From the NCBI GenBank assembly GCA_913009765.1, contig CAJVYT010000137.1:1-9993 (forward strand): a stretch of DNA of 9,993 nucleotides, written 5' to 3'. How positions within the stretch are numbered: position 1 is the first letter of the stretch; each line of letters opens with the position of its first letter. Below, piece after piece: positions 1 to 8,113 of the stretch. Below the pieces are notes generated by a model, which was given only the letters and a program-made list of their open reading frames with translations, made no database searches and was not told where the DNA came from. A program made the position numbers and the translations under genes. The stretch is from an uncultured candidate division Zixibacteria bacterium (GTDB lineage: Bacteria; Zixibacteria; MSB-5A5; GN15; FEB-12).

Positions 1-33
1 TGACTGGAGTTCAGACGTGTGCTCTTCCGATCT
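1..33. other. Illumina adapter remnant at contig end
   Basis: These 33 bases match, from memory, the Illumina TruSeq read-2 adapter lacking only its first G, and they end in the characteristic CTTCCGATCT. Genomic DNA therefore starts at about position 34. This is untrimmed library sequence, not biology. It also produces the apparent stop codon of the neighbouring minus-strand gene, because the TAG read at 34-32 takes two of its three bases from the adapter. Confidence 0.97.
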
Positions 34-34
34 A

Positions 35-1666
35 AATATATACAAGAGTATCAGCCAAACCTGTTATTACAGGAGCAGATTTGAAATCAACATTGATAAC
101 TTTTGTATCAGTAATTTTAAATCCGCAAGAGTCAGTTATTTCTGCCTCTAATATATACACACCGGCAGTATCAGGAGTAAAACAAATTTGTCCGGTTTCA
201 GTGTTCAATTGACCAAAGTTATAAACAACATCAGAAAAATCAGCATTAGTGAGAACATCGACACAGATTTCTTCAGGAGTACACATTGTGTACGATACTG
301 TATCGCCCAATTCTAATGTTGGTTTTTCAAGTATAGTAACATCAATATTTAAAGTGTCAACAACAGCAAGTCCGCAGTCATCGACTGCTTCGGCAATTAT
401 TTGATATGAACCTGATGTATCAGGTACAAAACAGATAAGACCGGTCTGTTCATTATAAAAACTGAAATTCGTTGTTACACGACTGAGATTATCATCCATA
501 ATAAGAGGTTCAATACAAATTTCCTGTTCGGCACAAATGTCTAAAGCATAATCAAGACCTAAATCAATAGCAGGTGTTTCATTGAGATGTACTGTAACAT
601 TCGTAATAGAACTGTCAACTAAACCGCATGAATCGGTTGCTATTATAACAATAGAATAGACTCCGGAAGTATCCGGTGTAAAACATACTTGGTTCAGTGC
701 TTGGTCGTATGTACCCAAATTAACAGAAATATCAGCAATATTAAAATCGACATCATCAACAGTAGCATTAAAACAAACTGCTTCCGGTGTACATAGGTTC
801 ATCGCAAAGTCTTCAGCAGAATTTACAACCGGGGCTTCATTCATTTCAATTATGACCGGTACAATAGTAGTATCGGCATGTCCGCAGTCGTCAACAACCT
901 CAAGAACAACATCAAAAGAATCCGGCTTAAAAGCTGTAACGGTTACAGTATTGTTTTGAATTACAGCATTTAGAGATAGTACATTATAGGTTAAAATTCC
1001 ATTTTCATAATCATCGGCAAATATATCAAAACTAAATTCAGAAGAATCACATGCGAAAAAGTTCTGCGGTTCTAAATCATTAAAAACCGGAGGACGGTTG
1101 ATTACTACTGTAATAAGTGATGTATCCCGACAGCACTCCCCATTACCTAAAGCAAAATCAAGAGAATTCAGAGAACAACTGTCAGCCCCGCGAAAAATAA
1201 ACTGATAGACAGCAGAATCAACATCGGCAGGTATAAAACAGACAGTACCGGTAGAGTCAGATGTCTGAGTGAAATCTCCAATACCTTCAAGCATTAATAT
1301 CTCGACAGGGTCGCTGTCAACATCTATACCGAGGACATCAAAACAAACCTCTTCAACTTCACAAAGAGTTACCAGCGAATCATAACAAAAAACTTGCGGC
1401 ACAGTATTCAAATGTACTGAATCTACAACAAGAGCAGTATCAGCTCCGCAGCCATTTTCAACCTGCACAGTAAATTCAAAAATACCGGAAGTGTCAGGCT
1501 GGTATGAAAGCAAACCACTAACAGGATTGATTGTACCCTGACCGGACAGCAATGAATACGTAAGGCTATTGGTAGATGAATCTGATGCAATAACTTGTAA
1601 TTCTCTCAATGCTGTTAAATCACATGCAATAGAAGAAAAATATTGATCCTCAATAACAGGAGCAGA
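35..1666 (-). repeat. Tandem coding repeats of about 85 codons
   Basis: Six complete units and the start of another lie head to tail within the secreted protein. Approximate boundaries on the plus coordinates are 1666-1406, 1405-1094, 1093-839, 838-581, 580-326, 325-80, then a cut unit from 79. Each unit starts with a short xxPxI/V stretch and ends with DxCG followed by a beta-strand. The three units covering 838-80 are the most alike and share the four-cysteine pattern. The units have diverged at DNA level, so recent duplication is not obvious. Repeats of this type often break assemblies, which fits the contig ending here. Confidence 0.75.
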
Positions 1667-2098
1667 ATTATTAAAATAAACCGTATAGGTATAATAGTAA
1701 TAAAGAGAATCCCCCAATCCGTTTACCAATAAATAGGCAACAGAAAAATCTCCCTCTGTTTGAGGAAGATATGAGTAGTACCCTGTAATAGAATCAGAGA
1801 CAGGAATAATTTCTGATGTAAAGGACCCCGGACCATCAGAAATTTCAAATAGAACCTGAGGATCAGTTACATTATTACATGCATACAGCAGTGTATCAAA
1901 AATAGAGTCTCCGGGGCACACATAAAAAGTATCATTAAAAACCGGAGGGGTGGCAGGTGCTAATGAAAATTGAGAAGTTGCATCTTTAGAAATATGAACA
2001 TTATCAATATCAGTACTTGCAGCAAAAGCTGTTGAAAAAGAAAACAATAATAAAAGTAAAGAAAAAATTGCTAAGTTTTTAAGCCCAACTTGCTTCAT
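35..2098 (-). CDS. Secreted tandem Ig/cadherin-like repeat protein, C-terminus missing
   Basis: Probable exported surface or extracellular protein; 688 residues are visible and the 3' end is cut off. An in-frame ATG lies 63 bases further upstream, but I start at 2098 because GGAGG sits 4 bases before this ATG and is followed by a clear signal peptide: MKQVGLKN, a Leu/Phe-rich core, then a TAFA-A cleavage site near residue 27. After an N-terminal domain come repeats of about 82-104 residues beginning at residues 145, 232, 336, 421, 507 and 592, with an eighth unit just starting at 674. Units resemble putative-Ig (He_PIG) or cadherin-like folds. The later ones carry CxPExxC (degenerate in one unit), CF(T/V)PDTSGxY and D(S/D)CG, four cysteines each, which suggests disulfides in an exported protein. 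No catalytic motif is visible. Homologues often end in a dockerin or other anchoring tail, and that part is missing here. A role in adhesion or as a structural scaffold is inference. Confidence 0.85.
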
Positions 2099-2102
2099 CT
2101 TT

Positions 2103-2107
2103 CCTCC
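2103..2107 (-). promoter_or_regulatory. Shine-Dalgarno GGAGG, sets start at 2098
   Basis: On the minus strand GGAGG lies 4 bases before the ATG at 2098. It favours this start over the in-frame ATG at 2161, which would place 21 non-signal residues ahead of an otherwise standard signal peptide. Confidence 0.8.
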
Positions 2108-2166
2108 AAAGAGATAAGTTATATATAAACTCACCTTAAAAGAACCCATCTTCCATCTCATTTTAA

Positions 2167-2198
2167 GCGTAGTTAAAAGACCCGTCTTTTTACAACGC
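2167..2198 (-). promoter_or_regulatory. Long imperfect hairpin in the 5' leader
   Basis: On the minus strand this 32-base stretch folds as GCGT, a mismatch, GT, a mismatch and AAAAGAC, pairing with GTCTTTT, AC and ACGC. That is 13 pairs in 15 positions around a GG centre, or effectively a CGGG tetraloop. It sits about 70 bases upstream of the start of the secreted repeat protein, so it could be a leader structure or an operator. On the plus strand it is followed by AGTTTTTGTT and could act as a terminator, but no plus-strand gene ends here. Its function is unknown. Confidence 0.45.
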
Positions 2199-2287
2199 AG
2201 TTTTTGTTACTCTTATGTTTAAAAAGTAAACAGGGTAAATTAAGGAAGTAACTTAATGTAGTATCTATGTAAAATACAATTTTCAAA

Positions 2288-2470
2288 TCAATATACCTCA
2301 ATTGGTAAAATTGTCAAGAACTTAGAGTTATCTGATAGTTCTAAAAGCAAGTTTCCTGCCAAGTTATAAGCCTCTACAAGTTAAGAGATTACTCCCTCAA
2401 CTAAACAAATAGTGCATTCGAGAGTCTTTGAATATGAATAGAAAGTGCATTTGTATGAATTTTTTTTCAT
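2288..2470 (-). pseudogene. Possible remnant of a small gene with an internal stop
   Basis: On the minus strand an ATG at 2470 opens a frame of 61 codons. It is interrupted only by TAA at 2383-2381 and ends with TGA at 2290-2288. The part after the internal stop reads like protein, with a VEAYNLAGNLL stretch reminiscent of C-terminal beta-strand tails of exported proteins. There is no good ribosome-binding site. The frame may be chance in AT-rich DNA or the remnant of a decayed gene, and I do not recognise a family. Confidence 0.15.
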
Positions 2471-2558
2471 CTTTTATTTTGAAACAGATTTTAGAACGTT
2501 TTGGAATGTAATAAATGAATAAATCTATAGATAATTTGAGACATGTTTATTTTTTTTA

Positions 2559-2579
2559 AATTATGATTTTATCATAATT
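2559..2579. promoter_or_regulatory. Perfect 9-bp AT-rich palindrome, possible operator
   Basis: AATTATGAT, TTT, ATCATAATT is a perfect inverted repeat with a 3-base centre, about 45 bases upstream of the putative acs -35 box. It does not look like a terminator, because neither strand has a T-run after it (the T-run lies before it on the plus strand). The size and symmetry suit a dimeric regulator, loosely like Fur/PerR-type sites, but no specific factor can be assigned. Confidence 0.35.
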
Positions 2580-2622
2580 ATTCTCAAACAAAAACACAAG
2601 ATATTTAGGTAAAGCTGACAAC

Positions 2623-2652
2623 TTGACAACAACACTAAAATTGTTGCATATT
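2623..2652 (+). promoter_or_regulatory. Putative sigma-70 promoter of acs
   Basis: A perfect -35 TTGACA lies at 2623-2628. The best -10 is CATATT at 2647-2652, with an 18-base spacer and 4 of 6 consensus matches. The resulting leader would be about 20-25 bases, ending at the acs ribosome-binding site GGAG at 2674-2677. The spacer also holds a CAACAA/TTGTTG inverted repeat (2627-2632 and 2641-2646) that could be an operator. Confidence 0.4.
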
Positions 2653-2681
2653 GTAATAAAATAAATAAACATCGGAGTATT

Positions 2682-4640
2682 ATGCCCAAAAAAAACATCT
2701 CTAAATCTAAACAAGAAAATATCGGTGACCTTTTACATGAAAATAGAAAATTCAAACCATCGGCTCACTTCATAAAACAAGCGAATGCAAAAAAATCTAT
2801 TTATACTCAAGCAAAAAACAATTCAATCAAATTTTGGGAATCAATGGCAAATGAAGTTGTATGGAAAAAGAAATGGAATAAAGCACTCCAATGGAAAGCT
2901 CCTGATGCCAAGTGGTTTGTCGGCGGTAAACTAAACATCACCGAAACCTGCCTTGACAGACACATTGCTGAAGGCAGACGTAACAAAGCTGCTATTATAT
3001 GGGAAGGTGAACCGGGAGATAAAAAAACTATTACTTATTTCGAACTCTACCGTGACGTAAATAAATTTGCTAATGTTTTAAAATCGCTCGGTATCAAAAA
3101 AGGCGACCGTGTTGCTATCTATCTTCCAATGATTCCTGAACTGGTTATCGGTATGCTTGCCTGTGCCAGAATCGGTGCTATTCATTCTGTTATTTTTGGC
3201 GGCTTCTCCCCTGATTCACTTCGTGACCGTATTAATGACTCCGAATGTAAACTTCTTATTACTTCCGATGGTGCCTATCGGCGTGGACAGATTCTGCCTC
3301 TTAAACATGATGCTGATATTGCTATCGCCGACTGCCCATCTATTGAAAATGTTGTCATTGTAAAACGAGGTGACTTTCTTCTGCGAGTAAAAGCAGGTCG
3401 CGACCATTGGTATCACAGACTGATGCAGGATGCCGATGCTTATTGTAAACCGACCTATGTTGATGCTGAGCATCCGCTCTTTATTCTCTACACTTCAGGT
3501 ACTACAGGAAAACCTAAAGGTATCATGCACACGACCGGTGGATACTTAGTTGGAGTTTATACAACCACAAAATATGTTTTTGATATTAAAGATGATGATG
3601 TCTACTGGTGTACTGCCGACTGTGGTTGGATTACCGGACATTCTTATATCACCTATGGACCTCTTGCCAATGGTGCGACTCAAATTATGTATGAAGGAGC
3701 TCCCAACTGGCCAGAGGAAGACCGTTTTTGGCAGATAATCGAAGATTATGGTGTTTCGATTTTTTATACTGCTCCAACAGCTATCAGAGCCTTTATGAAA
3801 TGGGGTAAGGAACATCCCAAGAAGCATGACCTCTCATCACTTCGATTATTAGGTTCAGTTGGTGAACCGATCAATCCTGAGGCATGGATATGGTACAACG
3901 AAGTTATCGGCAATAAAAAATGTCCGATAGTAGACACTTGGTGGCAGACTGAAACCGGACATATTATGATAACACCTCTCCCCGGAATTACCTCAACTAA
4001 ACCGGGTTCGGCAACACATTCTTTTCCGGGAACCGAAGCTGTTATTTTAGATGAAAACGGCAAAAAAGTCAAAGAAGGCGGCGGACTTTTGGCTATTACA
4101 AAACCTTGGCCCGGGATGCTTCGAGGTATCTGGGGTGACCGTAAACGATTTATTGAAACCTATTGGTCAAAATGGGATAATATCTATTTCCCCGGTGATG
4201 GTGCCAAAATTGACAAAGATAAATACCTCTGGGTACTAGGACGTATAGACGATGAACTCAATATTTCAGGACATCGTATTGCGACTACTGAAGTTGAGTC
4301 TACGCTGGTTGCTCATCCTGATGTTGCTGAGGCAGCTATTGTCGGTATTCCCCACGAGATGAAAGGTCAGTGCATGATTGCTTTTGTAACATTGGGCGGA
4401 AATATTCAGCCAAGCGATAAATATGAAAAACTGTTGAGAGAATTTGTCGCTCGAAAAATTGGAGCTATCGCTAAACCTGAAAAAATAATTTTCACCGGTG
4501 ATTTGCCAAAAACCCGTTCTGGCAAAATCATGCGTCGACTATTGCGTGATATCGCAATGGGAAAAATAATGGGCGATACAACAACACTCGCCGACCCCGA
4601 TGTCCTGAACAAAATCAAGCAGAGGTACGAAGAAGATTGA
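2682..4640 (+). CDS. acs: Acetyl-CoA synthetase (AMP-forming)
   Basis: Cytoplasmic enzyme that activates acetate with ATP to acetyl-AMP and then forms acetyl-CoA. The 652 residues equal the usual length and align end to end with E. coli-type Acs. Visible motifs are the phosphate loop [11 protein letters not shown] (270-280), [12 protein letters not shown] (391-402), TWWQTETG (419-426), FPGDG (503-507), [13 protein letters not shown] (520-532) and [11 protein letters not shown] (609-619). W421 corresponds to the tryptophan that limits the pocket to short acyl groups, so acetate is the likely substrate. K615 is the catalytic lysine that is reversibly acetylated in homologues. IATTE after SGHR replaces the usual LGTAE, a mild variation. 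Start: GGAG lies 4 bases upstream, and the N-terminal [10 protein letters not shown] stretch resembles homologues. The gene stands alone, diverges from the secreted repeat protein and converges on the dockerin gene with a 28-base gap. It is visibly richer in G/C than several neighbours. Confidence 0.97.
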   Translation: MPKKNISKSKQENIGDLLHENRKFKPSAHFIKQANAKKSIYTQAKNNSIKFWESMANEVVWKKKWNKALQWKAPDAKWFVGGKLNITETCLDRHIAEGRRNKAAIIWEGEPGDKKTITYFELYRDVNKFANVLKSLGIKKGDRVAIYLPMIPELVIGMLACARIGAIHSVIFGGFSPDSLRDRINDSECKLLITSDGAYRRGQILPLKHDADIAIADCPSIENVVIVKRGDFLLRVKAGRDHWYHRLMQDADAYCKPTYVDAEHPLFILYTSGTTGKPKGIMHTTGGYLVGVYTTTKYVFDIKDDDVYWCTADCGWITGHSYITYGPLANGATQIMYEGAPNWPEEDRFWQIIEDYGVSIFYTAPTAIRAFMKWGKEHPKKHDLSSLRLLGSVGEPINPEAWIWYNEVIGNKKCPIVDTWWQTETGHIMITPLPGITSTKPGSATHSFPGTEAVILDENGKKVKEGGGLLAITKPWPGMLRGIWGDRKRFIETYWSKWDNIYFPGDGAKIDKDKYLWVLGRIDDELNISGHRIATTEVESTLVAHPDVAEAAIVGIPHEMKGQCMIAFVTLGGNIQPSDKYEKLLREFVARKIGAIAKPEKIIFTGDLPKTRSGKIMRRLLRDIAMGKIMGDTTTLADPDVLNKIKQRYEED

Positions 4641-4641
4641 T

Positions 4642-4670
4642 TTTAATGTTTTTAAACAATATTAAATTTT
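4642..4670. terminator. Weak AT-only hairpin between convergent genes
   Basis: TTTAAT (4642-4647) pairs with ATTAAA (4661-4666). An inner GTTT/AAAC stem leaves a 3-base bulge, and TTTT follows on the plus strand. It contains only one G-C pair, so intrinsic termination for acs or for the opposing dockerin gene is doubtful. It is nevertheless the only structure in the 28-base gap between their stop codons. Confidence 0.2.
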
Positions 4671-7053
4671 AAGGACATACTGCTATTGTGTTGTATGGTC
4701 GAATCTCAAAAACATAACGTACTAACATGACTAAATCGGAGATGTCTAAAAGATTATCTCCATTCACATCAGCCTCTTCAAAACATTGTGGAAAAATCGC
4801 ATCATGTTTACTAAAGAAATAATTAACTAGAAAGATCACATCACTAATATTTGTTTCATCATAAGGATCGCCATCAACATTCCCTCTTTTATTAATACAG
4901 CATGATAAAGAGACTTCCCCTGAATTCGTTATTGGATGATAGGAGAATTCATTATTAGATACCGTAGGTTTATAGTGAGAATATCCTTGAAAGTCAATAA
5001 GAGTACTATTACCTCTTGTACTATTCTCATCAATGCTAAATCGTAGTTTTAAAACAACTCCTTCACCCGATGGTAAAAATGAATCCGTAGAACCTGATGG
5101 ATTTGAAAAAAGTATAGTCAGATTTTTATTAAATTCATCAAATTGTATAAGCTGAACTTTTTCAAAATTATCTGTACGACATTCATCAACAGAGAAAAAT
5201 TCATACACCAGTTCAACCTCTCCACTATAAGATACAGGAATAATCATTTCATTAACAGGAAACTGATTGTGCAATAACACCTCAACTTCAACAACTTCAT
5301 TGATACTCCCAACAACTTTTTCACTTTTTATAGTGTCTGCTGTCACAACAATCATATTTAGGTTAGTATGGCTAATAGCTTTATTTCTCAATTTCGTCTT
5401 TAATGTCACATCATAAATCCCCGGCAATTCATATACATGAGTTGGAGATTTTATCGTAGAAGTTGTCCCATCGCCAAACGCCCACTTTGATTTCCTACTA
5501 AATCGAGATTCATTAACAAATCTTACGGAGTACGGGACATTTCCAATCCACGAAGATGAGTTAAACTGAACTCTTGGTTTCTTAATATTTTTAAAGGTAA
5601 AATTTAATGAATCAATATTTGTTACTGCTAAATCATTTGTAAAGGAATATTTATAATAAACATAGAACTCAGCACTCGGAACATTTCTCAAAGAAACCCA
5701 TCCAGATTTTAAATTAAAACAAAATTCATTATTCGTTAATCTTCTGCCGTCGACAAAGACAGAATCTATTGCGTACAATGGAAGGACATTAGTATAATAT
5801 AATTTTTTATTTTTTTCTATTTCTATTTTCTCAACAATATTTTCTACACCATTACGATCAATATCTACCCATGCAATATCTGATGCGATATTTCGAGAAT
5901 TAACTCCCCAAACAGCATCCTTTGAAAATTTCCCCCTCACATTTTCAAAGACTAAAGTACTATCTTTCATCTGACAAACAGCTAAGTCTAAATCATTATC
6001 CCAATCATAATCATATAATGCTAATCCTTTAACACCTTTTCGCATATAAGATGTGAACTTTGAATCTGTATAAAACTCTCCGAAACCATTATTTAAATAT
6101 AATTGGGTATAACCTTTGAGACCATCATTATTGTAGTATCCTATTACTATATCAAGGTATTTATCATTATTGATATCACCGAGTACAATTTTCTTTCCAT
6201 TACCTTTTTGAAAAGAAGAGTAAGTACCTACAGAATCAATAATCCCTGCGTTATTTTTATAAATCACTCCACCATGTAATCTGACCGCACAAACTAAATC
6301 AAGGTCACCATCATTATCAAGATCACCCCACACAATATCGTTTGCTGTTGTAGTATCAAGAGACAACCATGTAGGTGTGTCAGACAAACTACCATTTTCA
6401 TTCTTAAACACAATATCCTTATAAGCTGGGGCAAGGGTATCTCCCCGAATTGGAGAAGTCTTGTCAACTCCTGTTGCTACTCCCAAATCAAGATCACCGT
6501 CATTATCAAAATCACCTAAATCACAGGAGGTACTATAATCAATTCTACTTGAAATCCACGAAGGCTTTTTCTCAAGCAAACCAGAATTACTATAATATAC
6601 CGCAGCTCGAGTGTAAGCATATTCATAATCTCTAAAAATCCAGAGTTCTCCTGTATTACACTCAACTAAATCAGGGTATCCATCATCATCAATATCACCA
6701 ATAGCACCACCGACAGTTTTCTCAAATCGCTCGGATTTCCACGATGCTTCTTTTTTTTGACCTCTGAGCTTTAGCAAATATATAAAATTTGATTGTTTGG
6801 TGCTGTCCCCATTCATAAAAACACCATCAACATATCCGTCAAGGTTACAATCTCTCCAAATCATTTCAGTTGTTCTTGCATAGCCTTCAAATGACTCCCA
6901 GCAATGCTCAAAAGACAATGGTACTTTTCTACGAAAGACATCTAATGTATCTTTAATAGGTTTTGAGACCATATCATTCTTCTGAGCATTTGAAATACTC
7001 AATGGCAATAAGACCAAAAACATAGACAGACAAAACTTTTTTAGAAACAGCAT
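4669..7053 (-). CDS. Secreted FG-GAP/PKD/cohesin-like/dockerin protein
   Basis: Probable extracellular protein of 794 residues with no catalytic motif. A signal peptide (MLFLKKF, hydrophobic core, SISNA-Q at about 23) precedes FG-GAP/VCBS calcium-loop repeats at about 118-129, 179-190, 242-253, 291-302 and 346-357, of the type GDxDNDGDLDL. Degenerate copies near 65-77 and 395-406 suggest a seven-bladed beta-propeller. A PKD domain follows (about 493-571; FGDG at 526-529, then HVYELPGIYDVTL), then a cohesin-like beta-sandwich (about 572-718). Last is a dockerin of two EF-hand-like repeats (about 724-747 and 761-782), flanked by CC at 718-719 and a C-terminal CP. The start at 7053 is chosen over the in-frame ATG at 7317 because GGGAG lies 6 bases upstream and the signal peptide begins here. 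The longer form would also run into the divergent ATP-grasp gene. Surface binding or assembly is inference. The gene looks more AT-rich than acs. Confidence 0.88.
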   Translation of the reverse strand: MLFLKKFCLSMFLVLLPLSISNAQKNDMVSKPIKDTLDVFRRKVPLSFEHCWESFEGYARTTEMIWRDCNLDGYVDGVFMNGDSTKQSNFIYLLKLRGQKKEASWKSERFEKTVGGAIGDIDDDGYPDLVECNTGELWIFRDYEYAYTRAAVYYSNSGLLEKKPSWISSRIDYSTSCDLGDFDNDGDLDLGVATGVDKTSPIRGDTLAPAYKDIVFKNENGSLSDTPTWLSLDTTTANDIVWGDLDNDGDLDLVCAVRLHGGVIYKNNAGIIDSVGTYSSFQKGNGKKIVLGDINNDKYLDIVIGYYNNDGLKGYTQLYLNNGFGEFYTDSKFTSYMRKGVKGLALYDYDWDNDLDLAVCQMKDSTLVFENVRGKFSKDAVWGVNSRNIASDIAWVDIDRNGVENIVEKIEIEKNKKLYYTNVLPLYAIDSVFVDGRRLTNNEFCFNLKSGWVSLRNVPSAEFYVYYKYSFTNDLAVTNIDSLNFTFKNIKKPRVQFNSSSWIGNVPYSVRFVNESRFSRKSKWAFGDGTTSTIKSPTHVYELPGIYDVTLKTKLRNKAISHTNLNMIVVTADTIKSEKVVGSINEVVEVEVLLHNQFPVNEMIIPVSYSGEVELVYEFFSVDECRTDNFEKVQLIQFDEFNKNLTILFSNPSGSTDSFLPSGEGVVLKLRFSIDENSTRGNSTLIDFQGYSHYKPTVSNNEFSYHPITNSGEVSLSCCINKRGNVDGDPYDETNISDVIFLVNYFFSKHDAIFPQCFEEADVNGDNLLDISDLVMLVRYVFEIRPYNTIAVCP

Positions 7054-7059
7054 ACTACT

Positions 7060-7064
7060 CTCCC
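7060..7064 (-). promoter_or_regulatory. Shine-Dalgarno GGGAG, sets start at 7053
   Basis: GGGAG on the minus strand is 6 bases from the ATG at 7053 and immediately precedes a standard signal peptide. This rejects the longer reading that begins at 7317 inside the divergent gene. Confidence 0.75.
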
Positions 7065-7093
7065 AAATATTTAATAAAACCCTTTGCTTTTTT

Positions 7094-7122
7094 AGCATAA
7101 AGATGATAATAGTAAATTGCAA
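7094..7122 (-). promoter_or_regulatory. Putative promoter of the dockerin-protein gene
   Basis: On the minus strand TTGCAA (7122-7117) and TATGCT (7099-7094) are separated by 17 bases, each matching 4 of 6 consensus positions. Transcription would begin about 35 bases before the start at 7053. It lies in the 118-base divergent spacer (7054-7171) that must also hold the promoter of the plus-strand ATP-grasp gene, for which I found no clear boxes. Confidence 0.3.
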
Positions 7123-7171
7123 CTTAAAATTTATAACATCTTTACTTTTTAATTGGAATCTTAAATAAATT

Positions 7172-8107
7172 ATGTTTATTACCCGCATGGTAGAACTGAT
7201 ATATGAAAACAAAGACTGGCTTCCGTTTTTTACAAACGCCTTAGATGAAATTAACGTCGAATATCGTCTCAACAAAATTGATGAATTCACTTTAGACTTA
7301 AACCAGCCGCCTGACAATATTCTGTATATTAACCGTATCTCCCCGTCATCGCATACCCGAGGACATAATCATGCCTATATCAATGGTGAAATGTACTTAG
7401 AATATTTGGCAACTTACAATCGCACCGTTATCAACGACTACCGTACCATAAATTATGAGCTAAGCAAAGTCGAGCAGATAAAACTGCTCAGGCGAAATGG
7501 GCTGTCATACCCTCAAACTGTTTTTGGTTCAGAGCCGGACGAATTAATAAAAGCAGCAGCACAAATGCCTCTGCCTTTTTTGACAAAGCATAACTGCTCC
7601 GGCAAAGGCTTAGGTATCACTCTTTGCAACACAGTCTCCGAACTTGAAAGCTATCTGAAATCTGACAAATACATTCCCTCACCCGATGGAATCTTATTAT
7701 TACAAGAATATATCAAACCGAAAAACGACCGCATAACCAGAGTTGAAATCTGTGACGGCAAACTTGTCTATGCATTCCACTCATCAACCGAACAAGGCTT
7801 TGAACTCTGTCCTGCCGATGCCTGCCGTACAGACATGAAATCTCAAGCGGTCTGCGATGTTTCTGACGGAGAATCGCTCTTTTCATATATTCCAAATTTC
7901 TCGCATCAGATAGTTTCCAAATATATCGAAATCTGTAACTCAGTCGGGTTTGATATGGCGGGGATAGAATTTGTAGAAGCTGTCAACGGTGCTGTTTATA
8001 CCTATGACATCAATGGTACAACCAATTACTCCCCTGATGTTGAAAAAACATCCGGCGATATGGCAAAAAAAGCTATCCAAACAATGGTACTTAATAAATT
8101 ACGATAA
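7172..8107 (+). CDS. RimK-like ATP-grasp ligase
   Basis: Cytoplasmic ATP-dependent carboxylate-amine (or thiol) ligase of the ATP-grasp superfamily, 311 residues; the substrate is unknown. The N-terminal part resembles the pre-ATP-grasp region of RimK, with INRISPSS (53-60) and a KVEQIKLLRRNGLSYPQTVF stretch (99-118). The ATP-grasp core shows FLTKHNCSGKGLGITL (136-151, nucleotide loop with K139 and GKGLG), LLLQEYIKP (175-183, hinge) and TRVEICDGKLVYAF (189-202). It closes with GFDMAGIEFVEA then YTYDINGTTNY (259-285), where D261, E266, D279 and N281 are the likely metal and phosphate ligands. Neither the ATG at 7172 nor an in-frame ATG at 7187 has a good Shine-Dalgarno sequence, so the start is uncertain by five residues. 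The gene is single, divergent from the dockerin gene and followed by a hairpin cluster. Glutamate ligation as in RimK, or another peptide-bond ligation, cannot be told apart here. Confidence 0.85.
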   Translation: MFITRMVELIYENKDWLPFFTNALDEINVEYRLNKIDEFTLDLNQPPDNILYINRISPSSHTRGHNHAYINGEMYLEYLATYNRTVINDYRTINYELSKVEQIKLLRRNGLSYPQTVFGSEPDELIKAAAQMPLPFLTKHNCSGKGLGITLCNTVSELESYLKSDKYIPSPDGILLLQEYIKPKNDRITRVEICDGKLVYAFHSSTEQGFELCPADACRTDMKSQAVCDVSDGESLFSYIPNFSHQIVSKYIEICNSVGFDMAGIEFVEAVNGAVYTYDINGTTNYSPDVEKTSGDMAKKAIQTMVLNKLR

Positions 8108-8113
8108 TATTTG

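Larger units (their letters stand above)
2099..2681. other. 583-base divergent intergenic region
   Basis: This AT-rich spacer separates the start of the secreted repeat protein (minus) from the start of acs (plus). It contains the leader hairpin at 2167-2198, a broken 61-codon reading frame at 2288-2470, a perfect palindrome at 2559-2579 and the acs promoter at 2623-2652. I see no tRNA, no recognised riboswitch and no intact protein gene. A minus-strand open frame at 2755-2561 overlaps the acs start and has no family features. No convincing promoter was found for the minus-strand gene. Confidence 0.6.

Noticed and set aside
2099..2161. 21-residue extension of the secreted repeat protein
   Set aside because: GGAGG at 2107-2103 and the signal peptide place the start at 2098.
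2099..2281. Cyclic-di-GMP or other known riboswitch in the leader of the secreted repeat gene
   Set aside because: A single hairpin is present but none of the conserved receptor-loop sequences I know of could be found.
2561..2755. 64-residue minus-strand hydrophobic reading frame overlapping the acs start
   Set aside because: It is AT-driven, overlaps the acs 5' end and promoter, and has no recognisable features or ribosome-binding site.
3157..4618. Several 60-100 residue frames on both strands inside acs
   Set aside because: They are shadows of the acs coding frame, which aligns with its family from end to end.
6450..6635. 61-residue plus-strand frame inside the dockerin gene
   Set aside because: It is antisense to the FG-GAP repeats and low in complexity, with no supporting signals.
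7054..7317. 88-residue N-terminal extension of the dockerin protein starting at 7317
   Set aside because: It overlaps the divergent ATP-grasp gene, has no signal-peptide logic, and the internal ATG at 7053 has a good ribosome-binding site directly before a signal peptide.
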